Assembly (NCBI GenBank): GCA_019925095.2
Contig: CM034388.1
Span: 7,276,501-7,340,500 of the forward strand
DNA from: Dendrolimus kikuchii
Lineage: Eukaryota; Arthropoda; Insecta; Lepidoptera; Lasiocampidae
DNA length: 64,000 nucleotides
Direction of reading: 5' to 3'
Under the pieces are notes generated by a model that did no database searches, was not told where the DNA came from, and was given only the letters and a program-made list of their open reading frames with translations. This document shows positions 40,640-52,468 of this stretch, in pieces (the stretch's first letter is position 1; every line of letters starts with the position of its first letter). The translations under genes were made by a program, and so were the position numbers.

Positions 40640-42045
40640 TGCTGATTAAGAAACAGGTAGACTTATTTTTCTTAAAAAGTTGTATGCTTTCGGCGAATAA
40701 AAGTGCAAAGTCAATGCAAAAGCTTTGATGTCATTACTATATGTAATTTTTCTTTTCTTGTTTACTGTACTAACTTTCTGAAATTTTTCACAAATATTAG
40801 CAGTTACCTCGCAAAATATTTTCAATTTCAGACTGTGATGTATAATCCTGGACCACATTTATGAGCGATATCATATCACTAATTTTTCGCTCTTGTCTCT
40901 TCACCTTTTGCTGCAATATTTTTCTACTCTTCTCTAAAGATTGTTCACGTGATGTCTTGAAGTTTATTTGAACATTAAAATCTTTCAAAGCACGCCGTTT
41001 GTATGGTGGTTAATTTTCAATATTCTGTCGAAAATTAATTTAGAGTCAAAAATGTCCAATGGAGATTTCACTTTCATTGTCTTTATTGTTATGAGTGGAA
41101 ACTTATAAAAATCTAATTCACAGAATACTGTCTATCTAAAAAGATAATTTGCTAATATAAAAGTTTATTCACTTACAATATCTTGTTTTGGAAATAGCAT
41201 TAGGAGAACATTATCATTGACAGCTGTATATGATTCGAGTCCATGAAGTTGATGGGACATTAACACAATCCTGAAATTAAAAATGATTTATAGAGGTATA
41301 CATTTTTCATAAGAACATAATAATATATACTATAAAGATCACAAATGTTCTTATCCAACACTCACCACCACATTGCAACATTTACACAATTGATATGAGT
41401 AGAATGGTACAGCATCTTTTAGCAGACAACCTGGCCTGCTAGTTATAGTCTGGATTCTTAAAATAATGACTACAAATCTTTGCAGATTCATAAAATGTTC
41501 CCTTTAATGGCACTACAGATAACCAATCATTCCTCTTGTTTGGATCTTTAGAGAAACTGTAAATAGAAATAAAAACAAAAATAGTAGAAATGTCTAAAAT
41601 TAGGCTATAAACTGTTTTTAATAAATCATTCTGCTCATTTAATTTACAATGTTTTAAAATCTTGGATCTTCATTATGTAGATTAAAAGGTACGCCAAGAC
41701 TACAAGCACTACATATCAGTAAATACTTTAAACAGGAAGTTTTTATCATTAGACCAATTTTTAAGAATAAGAAGCTTGTCACCCTACTCCTCATGTTTAT
41801 GTATAGTTTACAATACAATAAATCGTATTTAACTGCATGTTAGTAGAATAATTCGCTGTGGAATTTGATGCAAAGAAAGTATCGTTAATTTCTGTATGTG
41901 TTATTATAAAATAGCAAGACTTTTAGTGTTAATTTCCCTAAAATGTTAATGTAACTCAATAAGAATTTAATTCAACTTACTTGTGGAATTTCACGCCTGA
42001 TGTTGGATGCCAAACACTTTTGCAACCACGAACTACACAACTCAT
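40640..42045 (-). pseudogene. P-element/THAP9-like transposase relic, first half only
   Basis: The putative start at 42045 opens exon 1 (41981-42045), which encodes the start of a THAP zinc finger: MSCVVRGCKSVWHPTSG, then VKFH and a GTAAGT donor. Exon 2 (41556 down to ~41366) continues FSKDPNKRNDWL, KICSHYF, and, after a TAG (41439-41441) and a frame slip, LKDAVP. An exon-like piece at 41177-41270 follows. Then 40808-41024 encodes a coiled coil (LEKSRKILQQKVKRQERKIS). The piece ending near 40640 encodes ITYSNDIKAFALTLHFYSPK and AYNFLRK, the hallmark start of the P-element transposase core. The usual protein is 700-900 residues; everything after this is missing. A TAA also interrupts the fourth piece. 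The zinc-ligand histidine is displaced (CSHY instead of CSxH). It is a dead copy of a transposase or domesticated relative. Confidence 0.75.
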
Positions 42046-42469
42046 TCTAGAATATCACTTAAACATACCATTTATCATATAAAATCTCAGTTATACGATC
42101 GAATTAGACGAAACTCATAAACTAACTTTTTGACAGGAAGCCATATCTAGTTTCAGTGTTGCCAAAGTAGATTTTTAATTTTTGCCGAATGCTGGGGACA
42201 ACTTTGTTAAATAATATTGTTATAATATTTTGCAACAAAGGAAAATTTCCTTTTTATTTAATAACAGATTCCTTTACATAGAATTAATCTCTGTCTATTT
42301 TTTGCAAATAGAATAAAAACTTTTCAAATTTTATAATAATTTCTTAGAACTGATGGAAATTGACGATTTTTTTAACTTTTATATATATGTCAGCGCGAAT
42401 ATGTTAATTAATTTATAGATGACGTAAGAAAAAGGATAATCTAAGTTCTCTAATCTAAAATCAGCAAAC
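42046..42469. other. Upstream of the P-like relic; AT-rich
   Basis: On the minus strand, GGCAACACTGAAACTAGATA followed by CTTCCTGTCAAAAAGTTAG precedes the relic's start by ~80 nt and could be its old promoter or 5' terminal region. No terminal inverted repeat was identified. Confidence 0.35.
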
Positions 42470-42700
42470 GTATGAGAGCATTGCGAATAGCAGAGTTGGT
42501 GTTGGTAAACCACGAAGTACACATCATGATCAAATAGAAGTGTTAAAAAAAGCATTTCAAATAAACGTGCGTATATGAAGAGTTTAATGAAAGTAGATGA
42601 AGCGAAAGCTGATTGTCAGGATCGTCGCAAGTGGAGATCCATAGTCTCTGCCTACCCCCATGGGAATAGGCGTGATAATATATATGTATGTATGTATGAA
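42470..42700 (+). mobile_element. RTE-type 3' end (family T)
   Basis: TTTCAAATAAACGTGCGTAT, GAAGAGTTTAATGAAAGTAG, CGCAAGTGGAGATCC and CTACCCCCATGGGAATAGGC, then a (TATG)n tail. It parallels 59520-59720. The coding tail is broken. Confidence 0.65.
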
Positions 42701-43379
42701 CAAATAATTGATTAACAATAATAAAAATATTTATTTTGTACAGCGCATGTGTGTTAGTTTGCTTTTATGTTAGTCGGTCCAAATTATCAAATGATAACAT
42801 AAAAGTAATAACAGGTTCTTTAATTTTATATCGATTATTGAGCATTTGTTTAATAATTACCGACCTGGACCACATGCAATGGACACTGTGCCTCGAGTCT
42901 TGAAGCAGAGAGCCCCGAATTCTAGTCAGTGTTCACTCATTTATTTACTTTGTCTACTTATAATTATTATTTGAAAATTATTTTGTAACAATTGTAATCT
43001 TTATAGATTATTTGAAATGTTCTTGTGATTTATTATTTGGAAGGAGTAAACTACTCTACTATTACTATTTAAGGAATTACTGACTTTGGCTTTAAAAGCT
43101 GATGTTCCTTATCTTTAAAAAAACCCAGTACCGCTCTTTCTATTATGACATCTAATTTTCTTGCAGAAAAGTAAACCTACAGCTTCTATATTGTGCTAAT
43201 TTATTCAATATTAATATTATATTTTGCTAATTTTTCGTTCTTAATATATAACAAGATAAACGAAAAAAGTATTATTTGGGTGAAATTTACCGTATGTCTT
43301 GGTAGCCCGAACGATAGAGCGAGTGAGATGGAAGACATAACAAAGGTCAATTGAGTTCATATTTTTGGTCTTCAAAAAA
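42701..43379. other. AT-rich intergenic DNA
   Basis: No feature recognised; the minus-strand frame 43241-43432 has no domain. Confidence 0.4.
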
Positions 43380-43525
43380 ATGTTAGCATTGCAATCTCCA
43401 TTGTGTGTAAGCTTCTTGGTTTTGAATGACAAATGTTTGATGTTCGTCCCGTCGTTCAGAAATCAACGTTTTTTATTTATAGATTCTGAGGCGGTACGAA
43501 GTTTGCCAGGTCACCTAGTACATAA
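43380..43525 (+). mobile_element. Helitron-like 3' end (family C)
   Basis: TTGATGTTCGTCCCGTCGTT, CAGAAATCAACG, GATTCTGAGGCGGTACGAAG and TTGCCAGGTCACCTAGTA. The CTAG end lies before a T, as in the other families. Confidence 0.55.
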
Positions 43526-44574
43526 TAACAATTTGTTGCATAAAAAGCGGTTCCATTGCTTAAACAGATCTCTTTAAGAGAACCTCTTTTTTTTGGAAAA
43601 ATAAAATAGGATATTATAGCGGTGGTGTCAATAACAAATAGTATGAACCATATGAAATAATTAATAAACTTTACATACTAGACAAACATAGCCACAGAGC
43701 TAAGAAAATCGTCACACTTCGTCGCGTTAGGCCGCCTGGCGGGGGGATTCTCCTCTCTTTGCACATATAGAATACAATGTATACATACTGAACGGCAGCA
43801 CTATCAGCACTATTATATAATTTGTGATTACCAATAATATTCAGATACCATCCGTTTAAACATCGATATAGATGTAATTTGCTTCGTATTAAGTGGAATT
43901 GAGATACATAATCATGTACATTGGACAGCCTATACCGAAAGCGAGTTTTTAACCAAGAGACTAGGGTGTACAGGTGACATTAACGAAAAATTATTACTTG
44001 GGAAAATATAAAAATATGAAGGTGAGAGATGCAGGATAAAATTTTTCTATTAAAAACTTTTTTGTAGTTTCATAGCAAAACGAACACTAAACCATGGAAG
44101 TTGGTCATCTCTACAGAACTCCTTATAGTTCATCCACGCATTTCATTGATTTTGTAGATTTTTTCCTTAAGATGTGGTAAAGTCCTCACTTAATGATTAC
44201 GCACTTATGTATGTACTCATGTTCCTATTTTAATAAACCACAATACTGTGTTCGCTACCAAATTGCCTTATAAGCAAGAGTTTGAGGCAATAAGATCAAA
44301 ATACAGAGTATAACGTAAGATTTATTAGCCTAATATATAGTTAAATGACGTAAGAATATGCTGGTTGCCATATAAAATGGTTTAGGAGAAGGAAAATCTA
44401 CGACATAGGTGGTCTTAGTATAATATAAAATTGTTTTTGCTTTTGGGAAAACTGGCAAACGTTCCACGTGATGGTAGGTTGGCTACCATCGTCAACAACT
44501 ACAACAATAAAGGAGTCGATGCGTATTTTATGTATTATAAATAAAGGCATTCAGACTCCTATTTCGTATGCTAT
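43526..44574. other. AT-rich intergenic DNA
   Basis: A tiny RetA scrap may lie at 43722-43775 (TTAGGCCGCCTGGCGGGGGG). Another RetA-like phrase is near 44478 (TGGTAGGTTGGCTACCATCG). No gene. Confidence 0.4.
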
Positions 44575-44775
44575 GGGCACGTAATGAAGAGAGATGAAAT
44601 TCAGGTGACAAAAATAATGATAAACTGCAAGATTGATGGATGGTTTGTGTGAAAGATGATATGGGGATTTGTGGTGTGACAGAGAACGTATGTTAGAATA
44701 AAGGTGTATAGGAGGAACAGATATTGTGCCGACCCCGAATAAATGGGAGAAGGTGAAAGAAAAGAGAGAGAGACA
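44575..44775 (+). pseudogene. RTE-like RT C-terminus (family M), broken
   Basis: GGGCACGTAATGAAGAGAGA, AAACTGCAAGATTGATGG, TGTGTGAAAGATGATATGGG and GTGCCGACCCCGAATAAATG match 45905-46115 with an internal deletion of the GRPKKRW segment. Confidence 0.65.
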
Positions 44776-44779
44776 CAGA

Positions 44780-44995
44780 GATTCCGAGCCCTATTTTGGA
44801 GGTATCTTTTAATACCGCCACAGAGCGTTCATTTAACAAGTTGCAGACGTATGGTAAGAAGGTGCGAGCGCCACGTGCAGTGGACAACTTCCTAGTGTCG
44901 AGGAAGTGTGGATAATCCTCAATAACACCAATCAACTGCTTTGAGAAATCCGATTTGAAAAACAGATCGTTTGCGAGTGGGACAAGTGCGTGGAA
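44780..44995 (-). pseudogene. Non-LTR RT C-terminal remnant, minus strand
   Basis: The minus-strand frame contains DYPHFLDTRKLSTARGARTF, resembling the HPHYLD..STTVRF..FLPRT tail of CR1/jockey-like RTs. The same block is at 60180-60277. No catalytic core. Confidence 0.5.
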
Positions 44996-45402
44996 GGTTC
45001 TTTTATAATATAATAATAACTGGTTATACCGCGCTCCTCTTGAAAATTCTAAATATTCACACAACTATCAGCGTCATACGTTTGGCCGCTTACGGGTCGT
45101 GTAACCGGCGATGACGCATGTTCTGCGACTAACCGTTACAGTTTGGTTTAGTATATCATTTATTGTCTTATGACCGGTTCCTATATCTTACCGACCGTTC
45201 ATTTGCCTTACTATCGGTACAAATTTAACATAAGCTCCATACAAGTAATGTAAAAATTCAATCGATCGTAGTGTAAGTGAATAAATAGTAAGATATAGGA
45301 ATCGTACCGGAATATAAATTACGTCACACGTAAACTACTAATGCCACTGAAACTAAAAGGTCAAATATATAAGTCTGTCATACGGCCAGTTATTTTTTTT
45401 AT
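44996..45402. other. Intergenic, nothing recognised
   Basis: Mixed-composition sequence without a recognised feature. Confidence 0.4.
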
Positions 45403-45716
45403 TTTTTTATTGCAGGAGATCAGCAGACAGGCAGACGGCCCACTTAATGGAAAGCGGTTACCATCGCCTATGGACATTTGCAACAGCAAAGTTGCTACAA
45501 ATGCGCTGCTGCTCTCTTAAGGGAAACTGAAACCTGGTCACTAATGCCGGCACACAACTCAAGGTTGTTATGGTGACATACTTTAGACGGGAGGTGGTAG
45601 CTATCCAGCCGGGCAAATGCCCTACCACTTGGCTGTGGGTTGTTAAGTCGCCTCTTTCGACAGGCCGCCCGGCCGCAGGAAATTGTATTCTTTCTCCGTT
45701 CCTGCACGGATAAATT
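45403..45716 (-). repeat. RetA, near full length
   Basis: Runs from the reversed A tail (TTTTTTTATTGCAGGAGATC) through CATCCAGCCGGGCAAATGCC-like text to TTCTTTCTCCGTTCCTGCAC and GGATAAA. About 310 bp and close to the copy at 59822. Confidence 0.85.
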
Positions 45717-46140
45717 TTAAAGTTATGCTATACGGGTCCGAATGTCGGGCCACTAAAGTGATAAACCACAAACGTCTCCACTCAGCTGAGATGAGAATGT
45801 TGAGATGGATGTGTGGTGTTACAAGAATGGATAAGGTGAGAAATGAGTACATAAGGGGCATCCGTGACTGAAAAATTGAGAGGAAGAAGACTAAGTCGGT
45901 ATGGGCATATTATGAGGAGGGATGAAAGTTACGTGACAAAAAGAATGTTAAACTACAAGATGGATGGGTACAGATGTAAAGGTAGACCAAAAAAAAGATG
46001 GATGGTTGTGTGAAGGATGATATGTTGATTTGTGGTGTGAAAGAAGATGTATGTCAGAATAGAGAAGTGTGGAAGGAAACGACATATTGTGCCGACCCCA
46101 ATTAATTGGGATATGGTGAAGGAAAAGAGAGAGAGAGAGA
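45717..46140 (+). pseudogene. RTE-like RT C-terminus (family M), longest copy
   Basis: The first frame (45683-45871) gives GSECRATKVINHKRLHSAEM, RMLRWMCGVTRMDKVRNEYI and RG. After frame breaks it continues MRRDESYVTKRMLNYK, GRPKKRW, VCQNREVWKE and the end CCGACCCCAATTAATTGGG. In family members this is the ~150-residue tail after the RT core. At least two frame breaks make it a pseudogene. It abuts the RetA copy at 45716. Confidence 0.75.
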
Positions 46141-46599
46141 GACACGTAAAGGGGGGGAAGGGGTCCACGAAGTGTGACATCGTGTGACAAGGAATAGGAG
46201 GAGTCCTAAATTTCGTGACGTCACATTTCAAAATCTAATGTATTTACGCTAATTACGGAACTCCTGTTTTATTTTAAGAAAAAACCATTTCGAGGAATAG
46301 TGTTCCTAATCATTTCTGTCTAGTTAAAATTCCAAAAAACGTACAATCCCCTTGTATTTTGAAAGAAATGCGTTTGACCTTTATTTGACCTTACTAAATC
46401 CTATGACGTCATTTACGTCTGGTGAAATGCATATGAATACCGTAGCCATTCAGTTTCAAAATACAAAAGGACCGACATTTTCCTTTTTATGTCATTGTTA
46501 TGTCATACAACATAAACATAAACAAACATTTTATTCGACGTACTCCAGAATTAAATTATGTATATATTATCTCTTCAGACCAATATTTCTTAAATATCT
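46141..46599. other. AT-rich intergenic DNA
   Basis: No feature beyond a short AGAGAG run at the start. Degraded mariner 5' sequence may occupy the right part. Confidence 0.4.
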
Positions 46600-47165
46600 G
46601 TAAAGAGAATACTTACATATGGTCTCTAACTAAAAGTCAAAGAAAAGTGCATTATATAAACGAGCGTCTTCGTAAATGGTGATTGGAGTGATATCGAAAT
46701 CTTTTCAAGAGATACGATCCAAAAAATAACCTGTTTACTGATGAGAAGATCATCACGGTGGAAGAAAATTTAACTGGCAAACCAATACACCTTGCGCCAG
46801 AAGTTAGAAGGACGTCCAAAATCACATATTGGAAACAATGATTTAAGCATTAAGTGATACTTTATTCGCTGGATAGCAGTGGATTTTCCAACAAGGCTCT
46901 GTACCCTCCCATGAAGCTAATTCAATCCAACATTGGTTGCAAGCCAATTTGTCAGACTTTGTTCAGAGCATAGGTTGTTCTTCGTCGAGTTCTGACTTGA
47001 ATTCTTTGGAGTATTCTTTATGAACTGCATTGGAGCTAATGGCATACAAAAAGTTCACCAGAACCTGAATTTATCTCAAGCGAGCCCAAATCAATAAATG
47101 GAAACTGATTGAAAAGATTAGTACAACCATAGAAGAATGGCCTATATCTTTAAAGCTTAATTAAT
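46600..47165 (+). pseudogene. Mariner-like transposase, C-terminal half, inactive
   Basis: In pieces it encodes a mariner-type DDE transposase: LTKSQRKVHYINERLRKW, then LFTDEKIITVEE with the first catalytic Asp (46740-46742). IFQQGSVPSHEANSIQHWLQ follows, where the second catalytic Asp of the usual QQDSAPAH is Gly (46895-46897). Next comes SSSSSDLNSLEYSL with the third acidic residue (46994-46996), then a stop (TGA) where Trp is usual. IEEWPISLKLN ends the reading. Multiple stops and shifts make it a pseudogene. Terminal inverted repeats were not identified. Confidence 0.75.
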
Positions 47166-49906
47166 TGAAAACAAGGATGGCTATTTTAAATAACTTACTT
47201 TTATATATACATAAATCTAGATGTTATTAGTTATAATTCATGTAAACAATATATGAATATTTAACATTCCTCCAAAAATATTTTAGCTTTACTTTGACTG
47301 ATGTCTTAAGAGTTCACATTACGAGTTATAAGAATAAGATGGTTTCTATACTGAAAGCAAACTATTGTGAGTTATAAATTTGTATGTGCCATATATTTAT
47401 ATGAATTGATTAATAAAATATATCTTTTGACTTATTATTTTGCAAGATGAAATAATAAATAACTTTTAGCAGTTAAACTTGTTTATTTACTTAAACACTT
47501 ATTAATAATAATTTAGGACATATTATATAATCTTTTCAGAAATGTTCAGTTTTATCTTTTTCTTTTTTCTGCAGGCTAGCATTTGGTTTTTTCTATACAT
47601 AAAGTTTTAATGTAAACTGCAGTGGATAAGTCATAAAATTCTATGATCAAGCATAACCCTTGCTTATGCAGAAAAGTTGTTGCTAATTTTTTCTGAACCT
47701 GAAAAAAAAAGATATAAAGTGTCTATTTAATTACTCGCATAGTCCTTATTTAACTCATAATTTTTCATATTAGTAACTATGTTACACATCAAAATCATAT
47801 TATTAAGAGATTTATAATCATAAAGGTATTTGTCACAAATCTTCATATTCCATGAAATCCTTCAAGCCATAGATGTGCTTAATTAATCACTTTTAAGCCG
47901 GCTAGTGAATATATTTAAAACTACTGGAGTTTCATATTTTCCGGTAATTTGTTGTATAAGATCAGATCCATAACATACATTAGCAATCAAACACACAATC
48001 TAACCGCCAGAGCAGTGGTGCAATGTCTGTTCCTTTGTTCGTATGTATTTATATGAGATACTTTACTTGTATTATAGATTATTAATAAAGTAATACAGGT
48101 TGCTGATTTATTGATTGTACCAAATTATCAAATAAGTAATTAATATTATTTTAATCAGTTTCTAATTAATGAGTGAGACATGTAGCTATTTTTCTATAAA
48201 TAGGTGAACATTTTAGATGAATTTTGACTTCAACACAAAGTATACTTACATCAATCATATATTAACTAATAATTAACATTACTGATTTCTTATATGGATG
48301 TAATTTACAGACAGGAATAGTAATTACTACACAGGTTATAAAAGGAAAGAAGGAAGGAAGATCTATGGACGAACATGTTGAATTTAGAAACCTTCACAAA
48401 ACTACTTACATCAGAATTTTAGCTCCTCTTATTTCTCCAATATGTACTACGAGTATAGCTATGTACTCTAATAACATTACATGTTAGGTAGGTTTAGCGT
48501 ATCAGCCTTTACAAAATTAACACTCCTATTTGAAGATCCGGCCATGTTTAGAAAGAGAAAATATTTAATACGTTTTAATTAATAAAACAGTTCACTTTTT
48601 TGTCGGATGACTAGAAGATTTTTCTAAGGACGAAATTAATTGTAATGAACAATATTATAATATAGAAATGCTGCATTAACCGCCGATCTAAAGCCTAAAT
48701 ACCCAATGTTGCCAGGTTGCTAATAGTGAAATTACTAAAATTTGTAATTCTTGTAGGTACACACGTGTGTGTAGGGAAGTAACTCCCAACATATTGACTT
48801 AAAAAAGACCTTATCGAACATCGCCATGATTTTTGAATTGAACACTTCGGTAGGTACTTCTAGGATGGGGACAATGCACTGAATTCGGACGACCGTCACG
48901 CTCAGATACCAAGTTTTTATCTCTGAAGTGCAGTCCTAACGACTGATATTTTTTTAAAGGTCTGACTAATAATACTCCCCCCGTCCCCCTCAATTGAAAC
49001 TGACAATACAACCTTTTTATTTTAACTGGATTGACAACATCATTGGATAATGAGACTATGTCTAGGTATCAGACATTAAAAATGATAACCCAAATGTGAT
49101 ACCAAATCAAAGTATTTTAGTGGTCGAATGAGCTTTATCTGTTGTAATCGCCGAAAGAATACTTTATTACAAATTAAGAAAAGTAATGACATCGCAATGG
49201 TGTCTAATAGGTAATTTATGCCTGATTATCAATTAATGGTTTTCAGTCTAACTGTACATTATTCAGTTTAAGTTATATTATATTGATTTTTCACTAAAGG
49301 TCACTTTAAATAACTTAACGGTAACTTTAGAAAATAATAAATGTTGAACCCCAAAATATATAAAATAAATCTACCGATAAAATTGCTAAGCTGGCCACAC
49401 TCAAATGATCACGATGTGTCATAATGAATAATGACAATAACATTTAAATTTATATATTTGAAAATCATTCATGGCCTCCTAGCAACCTATGCGCTGTTTC
49501 TTTGAGTTCTTCACTTGTAAGGTTAACGTATTCTAAGAATGCGCGTGAAATAAAAACAATAGAAAGAAAGATTTATGACGTCTTATCGGAAGACGTACAA
49601 AGAGATTAGAGCGAGCATTGGATCACTTAAATTTGAAGAAGTAATTAATGAAACACCTCCAAAGGACCGGTTGGCAAGAATATTTAAAATGTGAAAGATG
49701 ATTTTGAAAAAGCGTACATTTCACAAGTCATAGATAGGTACTTAAGCCTATATTAGGTTCATATCCGTCTTTCAATTTGGACGAATGAACTAAAGTGATC
49801 CATATTCCTTTTCTTTTCTTTTTTATTTATGTTTAAACCGGAATCATTCGATATACCGTTGTGTCCTCTTAGTTCAACGAAATCGATTCAATTTGGTATA
49901 TTAGGA
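47166..49906. other. Long AT-rich intergenic region
   Basis: No coding frame of substance. The minus-strand frame at 48811-49011 (ERDGRPNSVHCPHPRSTYRS) lies in slightly GC-richer text and is unidentified. No assignable repeats. Confidence 0.4.
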
Positions 49907-49998
49907 TAGTCAACAAGTTCAAAAATATGTTAATTCTTGTTAAAGCTCCTAAAAATATGAGCGATAGCCCATTCGATTCGGAATGACGTCTAGAAAAG
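49907..49998 (+). repeat. 92-bp repeat, left copy of a distant inverted pair
   Basis: TAGTCAACAAGTTC, GTTAATTCTTGTTAAAG, GAGCGATAGCCCAT and CGATTCGGAATGACGTCTAG recur in reverse complement at 52377-52468 with about 15% differences. Similarity stops abruptly on both sides. Confidence 0.75.
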
Positions 49999-51283
49999 TG
50001 TATTTTGAGGATTTTTATAAATAGAACAATTCCTTAACAAATTATGTTAATTTTTGCCAATGTTACTTAATGCCTTTGTTTAGAGGCGAAATCAGCAATA
50101 ATTTAACTTTTATTGGATTTTTTTATCAACATTTATATGACTTATCCTTTTATTAACTTAAAAAAAATATTATGAATAAATAATAAACTTTAAACAACTT
50201 TTATCGCATGATCTTTTTAAGTATAAGAAGGGCTTCACGAAGCCAAAAACGTATATGCTTATTATTTAAACTGTTATGTCGTTATTTATGAAAACGGATA
50301 TTGGAAAAAATGGTTATTAACAATAGTACAACTTTTTTGAAAAATTTACTTAATATTTTTTGTTAATAACAATAGCATTTTTTTATGTGCTAATATCATT
50401 GAGATATAACATGTCTAGAGAGAGCATTGCTAACAAACAACACCGCTAAAAACGGCATCAAAAACGCAAAGCGTTGCTAAATTCACTCTGCGTTTTCGAG
50501 ATATCAGGAAAAAATATTACCCCATTTTTTACAATTAAATATTTTTTTATGTAAGTGAAAAGTTTAAATGATCGTTATGATTTAATCGCTTTATGTGATA
50601 TAATTTAATATTACTCAGAGGTTTTAGTTTTTTTTTAATAAAGTATTAGCAACAAAAGTTGTGTGTCTTGGAACGAACCATAAAAAAATACATGCACAAA
50701 TGAATTCATAACACATTTTAGCACATGTAGTCATTTTAATTCGCAATAAAATGCCTGTACAGATATTAGTACATATTTATAAGTCTGTTTATTACCAATA
50801 CTAATGTAATAATTCTAAAAAAACTGTTCATAATGGCAAATTATTTTTGTGTTACACATCATGTTCACGAAGGTTATTAGATGACTATTTATAACCCAAA
50901 GATTATCTTGCGCTAAAAGTCAGTGAAATCATTTGTAATAGTAGACTTGGAACGATTCGATACGTTTATATTGGGTAGTAGGCTTTATATGTAATCCAAA
51001 GTTTATATCAGTGGTAGGAACTACGGGGTAGGTACACGGGATAGTTTAATGCAGGGACTTAAGAGCAACTAAACCATTTGAAAAGGGCTATTATAAAAAT
51101 ATTCATATCCAAAAGTTTTTATTCAAACTAGTTCAGTTTGATTATTTTATGAACTAAAATTTGTTTTTATCATATTAATATATTAAATTATTTCTTTATT
51201 AGGAATTAATGGAGATGCAGCTAACAGAATATAGACAAAATTAATATCTTAATTATGACAATAAAGAGTTATCTATAAAATTA
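49999..51283. other. AT-rich intergenic DNA
   Basis: No feature recognised. Confidence 0.4.
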
Positions 51284-51484
51284 CTAGAGGCCCGGCGCGG
51301 ATTCACCCGCGGTCTGTCCCGCTCCCGTGGTATAAAGCGTCATGTTATATAGCCTATGATGCGCCCTGTTAACGTAGCTTTCCAACAGTAAAAGAATTTT
51401 TAAAATCGGTTTAGTACATCCCGAGATTATCCCCTACAACGTCACAAACTTACAAACTTTACCTCTTTATAATATTAGTACAGA
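51284..51484 (-). mobile_element. Helitron-like element (family H), 201 bp
   Basis: The minus strand starts TCTGTACTAATATTATAAAG and ends CGCCGGGCCTCTAG before T. Inside, on the plus strand, are TTTTAAAATCGGTTTAGTAC and ACAAACTTACAAACTTTACC. It is a short, structurally complete non-autonomous copy. Confidence 0.65.
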
Positions 51485-52376
51485 TAACTCCGACCGAAGC
51501 ATATGCTTTAAACGATATTCAGTTCTTTTTACATCCTCTTTGACGATATTTGCAGCACGCATTCTGTCAATTCTATGTCAAACGTCATAAGGTTACATTA
51601 AAAAGTTTATATTGTTCAAAGCGCTAAGGTTAGATTAGAAATAATTTTATATGGTGGTTAAGTATTCTTAAATTGTCTAATTATCCTTCACACAACTTAC
51701 ATCTTATCGGGCACGATCATATATAATTATTTTAGGTACTTTATTTCAATACAACTGTGCCGTTGATAAGAAAATATAAAAAACATAGTGTAAAAATATC
51801 TCCGAAAATGATTCAAAATATTTACTTACAAAATCCATCTCTTTGTCCAACAATATGCTACAATTGGATCCGTAGGAAGTCTAAAACGTAATATAAACTA
51901 GTTTAAGAAAACCGGATACACAAACATTACATGTCTGTTTTCTATAGATTTTTTCAATTATTCATATTTCATAAATAAAAAAAATCGTAACAAAACTCCC
52001 CAAATTTTGGAAACTAAATCACACTTCTCACCTGACAACATCAATCAATTCGATAACCTTGAAAATTTCGAAATTAAATTTCACGTTTTTACAAAGAAAT
52101 CATGAGAAAAGTGTTAAGTTTTCCGATTAAATGATATTTTATCCTTATCCTTTCCCGTTTTAAAATAGTTCCGACACATTTTAATAGCGCAGGCATAATG
52201 ATTTTTTTTGCGAGAGCTAACTAAAGTCTAACCAGTAAAGTAATCGAAACGACACTAACGGGCGTGGGAAGCCACTGAAGCCAGTGCATGGTGCACTTTT
52301 TTTCGGCCGTTTTTGTGCAATTTGTGCGTGATCTAGACGTTTATATGATCTAAGGCTAATATATACTCGAGAAACA
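51485..52376. other. AT-rich intergenic DNA
   Basis: No feature recognised. Confidence 0.4.
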
Positions 52377-52468
52377 TTTTTCTAGACGTCATTCCGAATC
52401 GTATGAGCTATCGCTTATATTATTAGGAACTTTAACAAGAATTAACACGTTTTTAAACTTGTTGACTA
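52377..52468 (-). repeat. 92-bp repeat, right copy of the inverted pair
   Basis: Reverse complement of 49907-49998: TCTAGACGTCATTCCGAATC, TGAGCTATCGCTTATATTAT and CTTTAACAAGAATTAACACG through GTTGACTA. Confidence 0.75.

Noticed and set aside
40797..42045. Intact, functional THAP-domain host gene
   Set aside because: In-frame stops in two exons, a frame slip before LKDAVP and a displaced zinc-ligand histidine argue for a pseudogene.
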